Source: Bacteroidales bacterium UBA4116
GTDB taxonomy: Bacteria > Bacteroidota > Bacteroidia > Bacteroidales > Tannerellaceae
Length of the DNA stretch: 64,000 nt
Direction: 5' to 3'
Assembly: GCA_002381645.1 (NCBI GenBank)
Contig: DFXE01000012.1
Coordinates: 62,001 to 126,000 of the forward strand
Shown here: piece after piece, positions 8,632 to 18,000 of the stretch
Layout of the letters: the number at the start of each line of letters is the position of its first letter
Position numbering within the stretch: position 1 is the stretch's first letter
The notes under the pieces: generated by a model
What the model saw: the letters and a program-made list of their open reading frames with translations, nothing else
The model's database searches: none
Told to the model about the DNA's origin: nothing
Position numbers and translations under genes: made by a program

Positions 8632-10332
8632 TTATTTCAAATATTCTGATAAATTTTTCGGTAAATAGAATGTGTTGTTCTTATCCACATATACAATGAC
8701 CGAATTGAGCCTGATCTCCTCATTTGCCTTTTTACCGGATAAAACAATATTGGTAAAAGGCTTGATCGTAAGCTGTTTCTTTTTATTTTTAACCACTAAA
8801 GAAGGAGAACCGTTTTCTTCTTTCGAAGGAATGATTTCATATTTATAATCATTAAATACTTCCGTATGTCTGGCAAAATTCTGCATGCTTAATTCATCCA
8901 GTTTATTCCGGTCGAAACCGAAAAGCGCACAAAGATATGCATTCAGTTCTACGTTGGTATACATACCCAACGGGATATCTCCCTGGGGATGATAGGCAGC
9001 AAGAAATACTTCTTCTCCGGTATGTCCACCGGTCGTAAAGCCGAAACATGTTTTTGATGTAATCAATTTAGACATAAAAGAGGTCAATGAACCGCTGTAC
9101 AGCGACGGCTCGATTCCTTCGGAAGAACGCTCATTCTCCGGAACCGGACTGTTTACATAATCTTTACAATGATAAAGCGCCTGCAATTCGGCATCATTCA
9201 ATTCGAAGCCTGCATAGGTCCTGAAAATATTTTGAACTTCAGAAGAAGGAGCACTATTTATTTTCCTGGCAAATCCTTCGGCTGTCAATTTATATTGAGA
9301 AAAAGCCTGAAATAAATCGTTTTTGGTCAATTTATCGTATCCCGTACGGTGGCGTACTCCCAGGCTGATCCCGCTGTTGCCGTGATCAGGAACGATTACA
9401 ACGGCGGTTTCACCGTCTTTCATGGCAAATTCCAACGCCGCTCCACAAGCACGGTCGAAAGCCAGGAAGTCGGTAGCCATACCCACCGGATCGTTGGCAT
9501 GCGCAGCCCAGTCTATTTTACTTCCTTCAACCATAAGAAAGAATCCATTTTCATTTTTCGATAATTTCTCGATCGCCTTACGTGTCATTTCCTCAATAGA
9601 AGGTTGTTCATCCGGATTACGGTCCAGATCGTACGCCATTTCACGGTTCCCATATAAAGCCCACATTTTATCCGACCGGTCATTCCGCATACCTGCCAAA
9701 TCGTTTTTATACACTGTGTAACCGTTTGCTTTAAGAAAAGCTTCATCTTCTTCAGATAAAATGGAAACACCTCCACCGATAACCACGGACAGATCATTGT
9801 GTGCCATTTGCGGTGCGATCCAGTTGTATTTACCGCGGTTATAGCTGTGCGCGGAGCAATCCGCAGGAGTAGCATGGGGGAATTCACAGGTAAAAACCAA
9901 TCCCGCAGCTTTATTATGTAATATTTTGCCGGCTTCGAGTACCGTCATGAGCGGCTGGTAAGCACGTGAAGGATCCATAGGGTAAATGTCGTTATCCGGA
10001 TCATCAACCGGATAAGTGGATACATATCCCGTACGGCTGGGGTATCCCGTCATGTAGCATGATGTAGTAGGAGCCGAATCCCCGATAGGCGCATTGGAAG
10101 AATGCGTGCGGACGGTTCCGCAAAGGTAGGGGTCCATATGCAGTTTAGGCATTTCGGGATTGTTATACCATTGCAGCCAGCGGGCGATAGATACGGTTGC
10201 TAAAGATGTACCGTCGGGTATCATAAGTATCACGTTCTTTACCGGCTTTACATTCTTTACGTCTTTTATTTCTGCTCCGTATGCAGGCAGGATGACTGCT
10301 AATGAAAGCAGTAGGATTATTATTTTTTTCAT
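8632..10332 (-). CDS. Alkaline phosphatase (PhoA-type)
   Basis: An exported phosphomonoesterase of 566 residues with a signal peptide at about 1-19 (ILPAYG-A). The metal and nucleophile sites are present: Asp40 in LMIPDGTS, Ser86 in GDSAPTTSCYMTG (the position of the catalytic serine in the E. coli enzyme), GSKIDWAAHANDP, VVIVPDHGNSG and GGHTGEE. A C-terminal extension of roughly 80 residues (from about residue 485) follows the catalytic core. It starts 13 bp after the M24 peptidase, so the two form an operon. Free phosphate release in the periplasm is the likely role; no Pho-box-like site was recognised. Confidence 0.92.
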   Translation of the reverse strand: MKKIIILLLSLAVILPAYGAEIKDVKNVKPVKNVILMIPDGTSLATVSIARWLQWYNNPEMPKLHMDPYLCGTVRTHSSNAPIGDSAPTTSCYMTGYPSRTGYVSTYPVDDPDNDIYPMDPSRAYQPLMTVLEAGKILHNKAAGLVFTCEFPHATPADCSAHSYNRGKYNWIAPQMAHNDLSVVIGGGVSILSEEDEAFLKANGYTVYKNDLAGMRNDRSDKMWALYGNREMAYDLDRNPDEQPSIEEMTRKAIEKLSKNENGFFLMVEGSKIDWAAHANDPVGMATDFLAFDRACGAALEFAMKDGETAVVIVPDHGNSGISLGVRHRTGYDKLTKNDLFQAFSQYKLTAEGFARKINSAPSSEVQNIFRTYAGFELNDAELQALYHCKDYVNSPVPENERSSEGIEPSLYSGSLTSFMSKLITSKTCFGFTTGGHTGEEVFLAAYHPQGDIPLGMYTNVELNAYLCALFGFDRNKLDELSMQNFARHTEVFNDYKYEIIPSKEENGSPSLVVKNKKKQLTIKPFTNIVLSGKKANEEIRLNSVIVYVDKNNTFYLPKNLSEYLK

Positions 10333-10345
10333 GGTGAGTAAGTTG

Positions 10346-11518
10346 TTATAGTAAATTAATAATTTCTTCTTTAGCCAGCGTCAGCCTTTCGAGGCCTTTT
10401 CCGGTCATAATATAACTATTCTCGATGCCGACAGCCCCGATACGGGGTATTACGAATTTGGGCTCCACCGCTAAAACCATACCGGGTTGTAAAACCTCTT
10501 TCGAACGGGGTGTTAAAACAGGCAGTTCATTTATTTGAATGCCGATGCCGTGTCCAACGAATTTGGCTTGTTGTTTAGTCCCCATGAAATAAGGCGACAA
10601 ACCTTCTTTATCGGCGATTCTTTCGGCTATATGGTATAATTCAGCACATAATGTACCCGGTTTCGAAATCTGCTCAATTTCACGTATGATCTCAATAGAT
10701 ACCTCATGAGCCTTGTAAGCGGGGTCGGGTAGTTTACCGACAGAGAATACACGTGTCATATCAGTTATATAGGCCGTATAATTACCGGCCATATCTACCA
10801 TAACAGCAGTTCCTTCCCGCAGTAAAGTACCGTTTGCCCCAAGCGGCATGGAGGTTACTCCTCCCCCTCCTAACGCAAAATCGTAGGGGGAGGGGGTCTC
10901 TGCATTCTCGCCTGCAAGAATACTTCCCATAAAAATATCCATATTTGATCCGAATGCCCGGAACAAACCTATCGAGCCATTGCTACGCATCCTTTTTTCG
11001 ATTTCAAACTGAAATTCGAGGTCGGTCATGCCGGGATGGAAGCAGCCGGGGATTTCGCTATACGTTTTATTATGTAAATTAGCAGAAATGCGGAATTGTT
11101 CTAATTCCCACGGGGTTTTATAACAACGCTGTGCGCGTAACAATGTCGTTGCGTTTCCGGTTTCCCTGGGATCGAATATTTTAAGAAGACGAATATATTC
11201 ATTATACGTAAGTTCATCGGCTTCCAATAAAAGTCTGTCGGGATGCTTAATATTTTTTTCCCTGAATATGTCGGTTATATTTTCGGGTTTCCTGATGTAT
11301 TCCACCCGGTCTCCCGATAACCCGTTCGGCCTTTTAATGAAAAACCAGGGCTTTCCTTCTACCGGTAAATAAAAATAACCATTATAAACCCGTCCTGTAA
11401 GATAATACAGGTTTACATCAGCAGTAATCAGGCAACCGTCCATTCCTGTTTTTTGCATTTCCAATTGGATACGGTTCCATTTCAGTTCCAAATCAGCTAT
11501 CAAATCCTTCTGTATCAT
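10346..11518 (-). CDS. M24 family aminopeptidase (Xaa-Pro peptidase-like)
   Basis: A cytoplasmic dinuclear metallopeptidase of 390 residues. The N-terminal creatinase-like domain (about 1-140) precedes a pita-bread catalytic domain. All five metal ligands are visible: the two Asp of MVDMAGNYTAYITDMTRVF, His in FVGHGIGIQI, Glu in LAVEPKF and Glu in GIENSYIM. Family members remove N-terminal residues before proline; exact specificity cannot be read from sequence. It heads an operon with the alkaline phosphatase and has its own promoter box at 11562-11569. Confidence 0.88.
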   Translation of the reverse strand: MIQKDLIADLELKWNRIQLEMQKTGMDGCLITADVNLYYLTGRVYNGYFYLPVEGKPWFFIKRPNGLSGDRVEYIRKPENITDIFREKNIKHPDRLLLEADELTYNEYIRLLKIFDPRETGNATTLLRAQRCYKTPWELEQFRISANLHNKTYSEIPGCFHPGMTDLEFQFEIEKRMRSNGSIGLFRAFGSNMDIFMGSILAGENAETPSPYDFALGGGGVTSMPLGANGTLLREGTAVMVDMAGNYTAYITDMTRVFSVGKLPDPAYKAHEVSIEIIREIEQISKPGTLCAELYHIAERIADKEGLSPYFMGTKQQAKFVGHGIGIQINELPVLTPRSKEVLQPGMVLAVEPKFVIPRIGAVGIENSYIMTGKGLERLTLAKEEIINLL

Positions 11519-11561
11519 TCTGGTAATAGTTCGATGAAAATTCCGACATTTCTTTGGACAT

Positions 11562-11569
11562 CAAAGGTA
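11562..11569 (-). promoter_or_regulatory. Promoter -7 box for the M24 peptidase
   Basis: The minus strand reads TACCTTTG, an exact TAnnTTTG match 43 bases before the start codon. Confidence 0.6.
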
Positions 11570-11692
11570 GTTAAAAATGGCTTATTATATTCGTAAATAA
11601 ACCGGATAATCATCCTTGTTTTTAGCAAAGGCCGTTAACTATTATGTATATTTTACCGTAAATAGTACCTCCAAAAAGATTTTAAAAATTTT

Positions 11693-11749
11693 GCCTTCAG
11701 CTTTCAGTGTAATGTAATCTTTTGAATGCCAGTTGTTATGGCTGAAGGC
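11693..11749. repeat. Inverted repeat, 9-bp arms (IR-A of gene-less locus)
   Basis: Arms GCCTTCAGC (11693-11701) and GCTGAAGGC (11741-11749) enclose 39 bases. The size, the CCTTC...GAAGG ends and internal words (TTTnAnTGTAA, GCCAGT) resemble the inverted repeat at 41699-41757, suggesting the same repeat family. Confidence 0.6.
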
Positions 11750-11843
11750 TGACGGTTCAGCTCCCTTCAGGGGATGTAATTCAGGGTAGGAGAATCAGGA
11801 TATGATTTATAACACTGCCGTCGTGTTTTTAGTCCGTATCCAT

Positions 11844-11872
11844 AGTGTTTCTAATGATGGGTTAGGAACACT
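11844..11872. repeat. Hairpin preceding the palindrome array
   Basis: AGTGTTTCTAA (11844-11854) pairs with TTAGGAACACT (11862-11872) through 11 positions with one T-G wobble, around a 7-base loop. It ends 6 bases before the first array unit. Confidence 0.5.
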
Positions 11873-11878
11873 AATTCA

Positions 11879-11960
11879 TTTCACCTATGTGAAACTTAAA
11901 TTCCACCCGGGTGAAACTTAAATTTCACACAGGTGAAATATATTTTTCACAAGGGTGAAA
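11879..11960. repeat. Array of four 16-bp palindromes, exact 22-bp period
   Basis: Units begin at 11879, 11901, 11923 and 11945: TTTCACCTATGTGAAA, TTCCACCCGGGTGAAA, TTTCACACAGGTGAAA and TTTCACAAGGGTGAAA. Six-base spacers separate them (CTTAAA twice, then TATATT). The arms TTTCAC/GTGAAA are kept while the central four bases vary, as expected of operator sites for a dimeric DNA-binding protein. An analogous array with TTTAAC/GTCAAA arms is at 42423-42504. Confidence 0.85.
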
Positions 11961-12107
11961 TGAATAGTATGTCATGAATAAGCGCTTAAGAGGTTAAGTA
12001 TTAGGTGTTAAAGCCAATAAGGCTATTTGTTAATATTTCATGTAATGGAGATAATTATGGAACAGGTTTTTTTAGTAAATGGAATTTTAAAGTGAAAGAA
12101 GGCGGAT

Positions 12108-12181
12108 AAAGGTGAAAGAACATCTTCCACCTTGTATGTCTCTTGCAGAAAGGCTTTCGGGGAAGAAGTGGAAGGTGATGG
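12108..12181. repeat. Dispersed repeat copy 1 (CTTCCAC...GTGGAAG)
   Basis: A 74-base stretch that aligns without gaps to 42611-42684. The first 24 bases match at 20 positions, the 46-base distance from ATCTTCCACC to GTGGAAGGTGA is identical, and both end GTGGAAGGTGAnGG. The ends CATCTTCCAC and GTGGAAGGTG can pair (one wobble). No gene reads through it. Confidence 0.7.
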
Positions 12182-12296
12182 ACGGTTGCTGAAAGAGTAT
12201 GTATACATAATATCTTCAGCTTTTTAAGTAATCATGCGTGATTATTAAATTTCTTTTTAATTTTAAGCCTTCAAGGCAAATCTAAAAACAATTAAG

Positions 12297-13259
12297 GTGA
12301 AGTCGAAGAAACAACAAATTATAGACCTTTGGAAAATGGTATTTAATGATTCGGATAAATTTATCCGTTTATATTTCGACCGGGTTTATAAAGATGAAAA
12401 TGCTTTGGTAGTGGAGGAAAAGGGACAAATCGTTTCCGCTTTACAGATGATTCCGTATACGATGACTTTTTTTGGTAATGAAATAACGGTCGCCTATATA
12501 TCCGGTGCGGGCACATTGCCTTCCGAACAGGGCAAAGGGTATATGGGCCAACTCCTGCGGCACGCATTTGAAGAAATGAAACGTAGGAATATCGACGCCA
12601 CAGCTCTTATACCCGCGGAAAAATGGTTGTTTGATTATTACCGTAAATTGGGATATACTGAAGTGTTTGAGTATTCGCTGAAAGTATATACACGCCATGA
12701 ATACCTGCTTCCTGAGCGCGACCTGATGGTGGTAAAATGTACGGAAGTCCCGGATCGTTCGGTTTATGATTACTTTGATTCAAAACTTCGGAAACGCACC
12801 GCGTGCGTTCTCCATACGTATGAAGATTTTGTAACGATCTTAAAAGACCTTAAAATAGGAAAAGGGAAATTATTCATAATATATAATATGGAAAAAGTGC
12901 CCGTAGGAATGGCTTTTGTCTTACCGCCTGATAAACGTAAAACTCCGGAAAGTGTGACGATCAAAGAGATCTTATATGAAGATATGAGAGTGAAAAAGCA
13001 CTTGTTGTTTGAAATAACCCGTTATTTTAAAGTGCCGAAAGCGGTATACAGGTTGCCCTATGGCGATAAATGGATCCCTTACCCCTTAGGTATGGCACGT
13101 GTAATTAATCGTGAGCGGCTTATCCGGTTGTGGTTGGCGGCACATCCCGAAGAAGCCGCATTGAAAGACCAATTCCATGGTATGGATGTACAAACACTGA
13201 CCGGACATTTGTTCGATTTTAAAAACCGCACGGCGTATATGAGTTTAATGCTTGATTGA
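12297..13259 (+). CDS. GNAT family N-acetyltransferase (Eis-like)
   Basis: A 320-residue cytoplasmic protein. The N-terminal half is a GNAT fold with the acetyl-CoA loop QGKGYMGQLLRHAFEEMK (around residues 80-97) and the following ATALIPAEKWLFDYYRKLGY. The C-terminal half (about 150-320) resembles the second domain of Eis-type acetyltransferases, which acetylate amines on a variety of substrates. The start is GTG at 12297; no in-frame ATG lies upstream before a stop. It is a single gene between the repeat-rich gap and the convergent regulator gene. The substrate is unknown. Confidence 0.8.
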   Translation: MKSKKQQIIDLWKMVFNDSDKFIRLYFDRVYKDENALVVEEKGQIVSALQMIPYTMTFFGNEITVAYISGAGTLPSEQGKGYMGQLLRHAFEEMKRRNIDATALIPAEKWLFDYYRKLGYTEVFEYSLKVYTRHEYLLPERDLMVVKCTEVPDRSVYDYFDSKLRKRTACVLHTYEDFVTILKDLKIGKGKLFIIYNMEKVPVGMAFVLPPDKRKTPESVTIKEILYEDMRVKKHLLFEITRYFKVPKAVYRLPYGDKWIPYPLGMARVINRERLIRLWLAAHPEEAALKDQFHGMDVQTLTGHLFDFKNRTAYMSLMLD

Positions 13260-13266
13260 CGGGAGA

Positions 13267-14583
13267 TTATTTGTCTAATCCGTAATTTTTGAGTTTGTTG
13301 TAAAGTGTTTTCCTGTCTATCCCTAAAAGCCTGGCGGCAACAGTTTTATTATTCCCTGCTTCGGTGAGGGCTTTCTGGATCAGGCTCCGCTCGTGGGCTT
13401 CGTTTTTTAAGAGGGTGTTTTCAGCTACGGCAGGCTGAAAACTTGTCATTTCTTCCGGTAGATCTTTTGTTGTGATATATTCACCTGTGGCTAATAACGT
13501 GGCGTATTTCACTACATTTTTCATTTGCCTTAGATTACCCGGCCAGGGATGTGATTGAAATAATTGTAGCGTATCATGGTCGAACGCAATAATTTTCTTT
13601 TGCAATTCATGATTAGCCATTTCAAGGAAATGATTGGCAAACAGTAGTATATCTTCTTTCCGTTCCTTTATATCAGGAATCCTGATTGTAAATTCGTTGA
13701 TGCGGTGATACAGGTCTTCTCTGAATTCCCCCTTTGCAATAGCATCACGCAGGTTTTCATTTGTGGCGGATATAAGCCGTACGTCAATTTTGGTTTCCTG
13801 GTTGCTGCCGATAGGTTTAATTTTCCGTTCCTGCAGCGCACGTAGTAGTTGTACCTGTATTTCATAGGTGAGGTTTCCGATTTCATCTAAAAAGATAGTG
13901 CCCCCGTGGGCTGCCTCAAATGCGCCGGTTTTATTGTCAATTGCACCCGTAAAAGATCCTTTAATATGCCCGAAGAATTCAGAAGCGGCCAGATCTTTGG
14001 GAATAGCGCCGCAATCTACGGCGATAAAGGGAGAATGGCAACGGCTGCTTTTTTCGTGGATACGGCGGGCAACATATTCTTTACCCGTTCCGCTCGAACC
14101 TGTGATCAGGACGGACATATCCGTAGGCGCAACCAAATTCACATATTCCAGCATTTGACGGGTAGCCTGGCTTTTCCCTTCAATATATTCTTTAGGTGTG
14201 GTTTGCCCGGATGATTTATCAGCGGGTTTATCGATCAGTTCATTGATTTTCAGCAGTAATTCGTCCGGATTAAGAGGTTTCGCTATATAATCGGATGCAC
14301 CCAGTTTAATAGTCTGGACAGCGGTTTGTATTTCCGCATAACTGGTCATTATGATTAAAGGGATGGATATCGCATTATGGCGAAGCCATTTCAGGAAATC
14401 TATACCGTCTCCGTCAGGTAGGCGGAGATCGCATAAAATTAAATCAGGAACAGCTGCTTCGATCGTCTGCTTTGCATCCGTGACTGTAGTGACGGCATTA
14501 ACTGTAAAATTTTTCTTTTTAAGCCAGGTCGAGAGCATTAATGCAAATGTGATATCATCTTCTATGATAAGGATAGATGCCAT
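13267..14583 (-). CDS. Sigma-54-dependent response regulator (NtrC family)
   Basis: A 438-residue regulator with three domains. The receiver (1-115) has phospho-acceptor Asp52 in LILCDLRLPDGDG. The AAA+ domain (about 140-370) has Walker A GSSGTGK (162-168), the sigma-54 contact loop as GSFTGA (209-214, Ser instead of the usual Ala) and Walker B FLDEIG (231-236). The C-terminal Fis-type helix-turn-helix is NKTVAARLLGIDRKTLYNKL. It should activate sigma-54 promoters when phosphorylated. No histidine kinase gene is adjacent in the same direction; the divergent hybrid sensor has its own receiver and output domain. Promoter box at 14608-14615. Confidence 0.93.
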   Translation of the reverse strand: MASILIIEDDITFALMLSTWLKKKNFTVNAVTTVTDAKQTIEAAVPDLILCDLRLPDGDGIDFLKWLRHNAISIPLIIMTSYAEIQTAVQTIKLGASDYIAKPLNPDELLLKINELIDKPADKSSGQTTPKEYIEGKSQATRQMLEYVNLVAPTDMSVLITGSSGTGKEYVARRIHEKSSRCHSPFIAVDCGAIPKDLAASEFFGHIKGSFTGAIDNKTGAFEAAHGGTIFLDEIGNLTYEIQVQLLRALQERKIKPIGSNQETKIDVRLISATNENLRDAIAKGEFREDLYHRINEFTIRIPDIKERKEDILLFANHFLEMANHELQKKIIAFDHDTLQLFQSHPWPGNLRQMKNVVKYATLLATGEYITTKDLPEEMTSFQPAVAENTLLKNEAHERSLIQKALTEAGNNKTVAARLLGIDRKTLYNKLKNYGLDK

Positions 14584-14607
14584 AAAGTTGACTAATTTAT
14601 CTTATTA

Positions 14608-14615
14608 CAAAGGTA
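14608..14615 (-). promoter_or_regulatory. Promoter -7 box for the sigma-54 regulator
   Basis: The minus strand reads TACCTTTG, 24 bases before the regulator start codon. Confidence 0.6.
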
Positions 14616-14700
14616 ATATAATAACTGATAATAAATAGAATGAATTACTGTAATTTGCAGCCTGTGTACAATATGAGTGCAGGGGGTGAGGGAATATAAA

Positions 14701-14742
14701 ACTTGCCCCAATAAATATGGATTTTATATTATTGGGACAAGT
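14701..14742 (-). terminator. Terminator-like hairpin with no gene upstream
   Basis: ACTTGCCCCAATAA pairs with TTATTGGGACAAGT at 13 of 14 positions, around a 14-base loop. On the minus strand it is followed by TTTTATATT, the layout of an intrinsic terminator; on the plus strand no T tract follows. No annotated minus-strand gene lies between it and the divergent sensor gene, so it may end a short untranslated RNA or insulate the regulator promoter. Confidence 0.55.
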
Positions 14743-15052
14743 GAAATGTACTTAATATCTCAACGAGCCGTATGTATATATAGTACTATAAAAAGGGGTT
14801 AGTTATAAACTCATTTTTGCAAAGGTCTTTAATAAGTTTCATCCGGACTGTCAGCAATGTACACAATCTTATCAATATTGTATCATTTTTATGTTATATA
14901 AAAACGTATTTATATAAAAATAGGTGCAAAGATTTATTTATTATTTACAGATTAAAAGTGTATGCAATAGAGTAAAAAGTCGTTTTTTGAATTAAAATGG
15001 TTAATAATTTAAAGAATTATTATAATTTTACCATGGTAAACTCAGTTTTATA

Positions 15053-18000
15053 ATGAAAAAAACCCTAATCATAATACTTACTCTATTTCTGGCTTACCGT
15101 CCATTTTTATGTGCATATCCCGATATGCAACACGCAACAACTTATCTGTTTACTACGGAAAACGGCTTGTCAAGTACAAAGGTTACAAGTATTTTGCAGG
15201 AGAAAAGGAATTTTCTCTGGATAGGTACGGAAGATGGGTTGAATAAATTCAACGGATATAATTTTACGATTTATAAAAAAATACCCGGCGATACGTTGTC
15301 TTTGATAAGTAATCATATAACCGCGCTTTTTCAGGATTCCAGGGAGCGGTTATGGGTGGCGACTATCGAGGGGCTGGAGTATTACGATTATTCCCATGAT
15401 GGTTTTGTTAATGTGTCGTTAAACCAGCCCGATCACATCATCAAGCAAAATGAATGTACCGACATCGCTGAAGATAGTAAGGGCAATTTATGGTTTACCG
15501 TATCGGGATATGGTGTTTTGCGTTATTCGTCCGATAAAAATGAAAGCACTCTATTTTCTCCTTCCCCCGAACAACCCTTATCTACCATATGCAGTAATTA
15601 TATCCGTTCGGTAGCTGAAGATAAAGAAGGGAAAATGTGGTTTGCCTCCCAGGATAACGGGCTTTCGGTTTATGACCCTACAAATGGGACTATCAAAAAT
15701 TACAATACCGAAAACAGCAATTTACCCAGTGATGCCATATTTGACCTGAGCCTGATGAGGAATGGTAATATGTTAATTTCGACATTACGCGGCGGACTTG
15801 TAATCTTTGACGCTGTGAAAAAGGAATTTATTTCATATACAGACATATTTGATGATCCTTATAACCGGTCGATCTTTTGTTCGCTGGAAGATCAGGAGGG
15901 AAATATACTGGTTGGAACCGAAGGTAGCGGAGTGCTGATATTTGATCCGGAAACAAAAAAACTAAGGCAGCATCCTGTTTATAAAGAACATTCTGAATTA
16001 ATAGGCGACTCCAAAGTGCATTGCCTGAACAAAGGAAATTTTAATTATGTATGGTGCGGGCTGAGTTATAAAGGGGTATTTGTTTACGGACATGAAAAAA
16101 GCGGTTTTAAAACGCTGGCTAAAATAAATCATGAACCTAATTCGCTCAGCTACGGTTCGGTAATGGGTGTAACAACCGACAAAGACAAACATGTATGGAT
16201 TGCTACTGACGGGGGCGGATTGAACAGGTATGACCCGGTAAATAAAAAATATACTCACTTTAAGTATGATCCGAAAGATAGATCTACCATTTCTGATAAT
16301 GCGGTGGTAAGTGTTCTCTGTGATAGTAAAAACCGGATATGGGCGGGTACCTATACGGGAGGATTATGCCAGTATGACAGAAATACGGGTAAATTTATTC
16401 GTTACAGGGCTCATGACAGTCCAGACGGGCTTCAATCCGATTACATAAGGAGCATAAAGGAAGATAAACGCGGTTATTTATGGCTTGGAACGAATGGAGG
16501 AGGATTAACCCGTTTTGATCCGGAACAGAAATCATTCCGGACCTTCCGGAGTATGGAAAACAGAGGATTGGTGAACGATTATATTATTATACTTTTCATC
16601 GACAGTAAGAACAGGTTATGGATCGGTACCTATTTCGGGTTAAGTTGCATGGATATAGATACGGAATCATTTATCAGTTTCGACCTGCAGAGCGGATTAA
16701 GCAGCCTTTCGATATATTCTGTAGCGGAAGACGAAGAGGGTACTATCTGGGTAGGTACTTCGTACGGGCTGAATAAATATAATCCCGAAAATAATAGTTT
16801 CACGTATGTTTATCCAAAAACAAATCAATACCATAGCCCTGTTATCAACGGTATTATACCGTTCAACGAACATCTGTGGTTAAGTACAAATCATGGTATA
16901 ATACGGTATTCCATCAAAGACGGGGGTATAAAAAGGTATTATATGAACAGCGGACTGCAAAGTAACGAGTTCATTTTGGGTTCATATTATAAGAGTCCGG
17001 ACAACGAATTGTTTTTTGGCGGGATAAATGGAGTAAATTCATTTTATCCGGATGATATATATGATAATGATAATATACCGAAGGTCTATATAACAAGTCT
17101 GAGGATATCTAATGATCCTGTCTCAATTAATGAAGTGGTCAACGGAAGAATAGTGCTTTCGGAAAATATCGAGTTGTGTGAGAAGATCAGGTTGAAAGAA
17201 TCGGATAAGAATTTCACCCTTGAGTTTGTAGGTATGGGGGCCTTCGACCCTTATGCAACTATATATGCGTGTAAACTGGAGGGTTTCGATAAGGAATGGG
17301 TAAAATATGATTATACTCAACGTAGCATTACTTATACCAACCTGAATCCCGGCACGTATACATTCAGGATAAAAGCGAGTAGTAATCCCGACATTTGGGG
17401 GGAAGAAGAAACTAATTTGATTATTGAAATTGAACCTGCCGTGTGGAATAGCTGGTGGGCAAGGTTAATCTATTTGATTATTACATTTGTTCTTTCATAT
17501 ATTCTGCTGCGTTTTATTCTAACCCGTTTCCGGGAGAAAAACGAATTGCAGATTGAACGTTTTAAACTCAGGCAGCAGGAAGAGATCAATGAGGCTAAGA
17601 CAAACTTTTTTACAAACATCAGTCATGAATTCCGTACGCCCCTTACTTTACTGATAGGGCCGCTTGAGCGGATGATTGAAGAAGAAGATAATCCGGAAAG
17701 TAAGAAAACCAAACAATTGATGCTGAGGAATGCCTACCGGCTCGAACGGCTGATTAATCAGATTCTTGACCTGAATAAAATGGAAGACGGTAAGATGACG
17801 CTGCATGTGCGGGAGTTTGAACTTGTATCTTTCTTATTGAATGCCATTGAACCATTCGACGAACTTTTACGAAGAAAAAAGATAAAAAAAATATTCTCTT
17901 CTGATCCGGATAATATAAACGTTTGGTATGATCCGGACATGCTCGATAAAATAATATCAAACTTAGTATATAATGCTTATAAATTTACAGCTGAAGGAGG

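Larger units (their letters stand above)
11519..12296. other. Gene-free 778-bp region rich in inverted repeats
   Basis: No supportable coding frame. In order it holds the promoter box of the peptidase gene (11562-11569), an inverted repeat (11693-11749), a hairpin (11844-11872), a four-unit palindromic array (11879-11960), a short hairpin around 12013-12025, and a copy of a dispersed repeat (12108-12181). The same combination of inverted repeat, array and dispersed repeat recurs around the HU-HIG-like gene near 42 kb. Confidence 0.8.
14584..15052. other. Divergent intergenic region, regulator / hybrid sensor
   Basis: 469 bases between two divergent signalling genes. It holds a -7 box for the regulator (14608-14615, minus strand) and a strong hairpin (14701-14742). 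The rest is AT-rich sequence with no coding frame I can support. The sensor promoter is not clear; TTATAATTTTA near 15021 is a weak candidate. Confidence 0.6.

Noticed and set aside
9585..9887. Frame of 100 codons inside the alkaline phosphatase gene, same strand
   Set aside because: It overlaps the catalytic region of a complete phosphatase in another frame and shows no protein-like features.
11879..11960. CRISPR-like array of repeats
   Set aside because: Units are only 16 bp, the spacers are 6 bp and largely identical, and no cas genes are near. The palindromic form fits operator sites instead.
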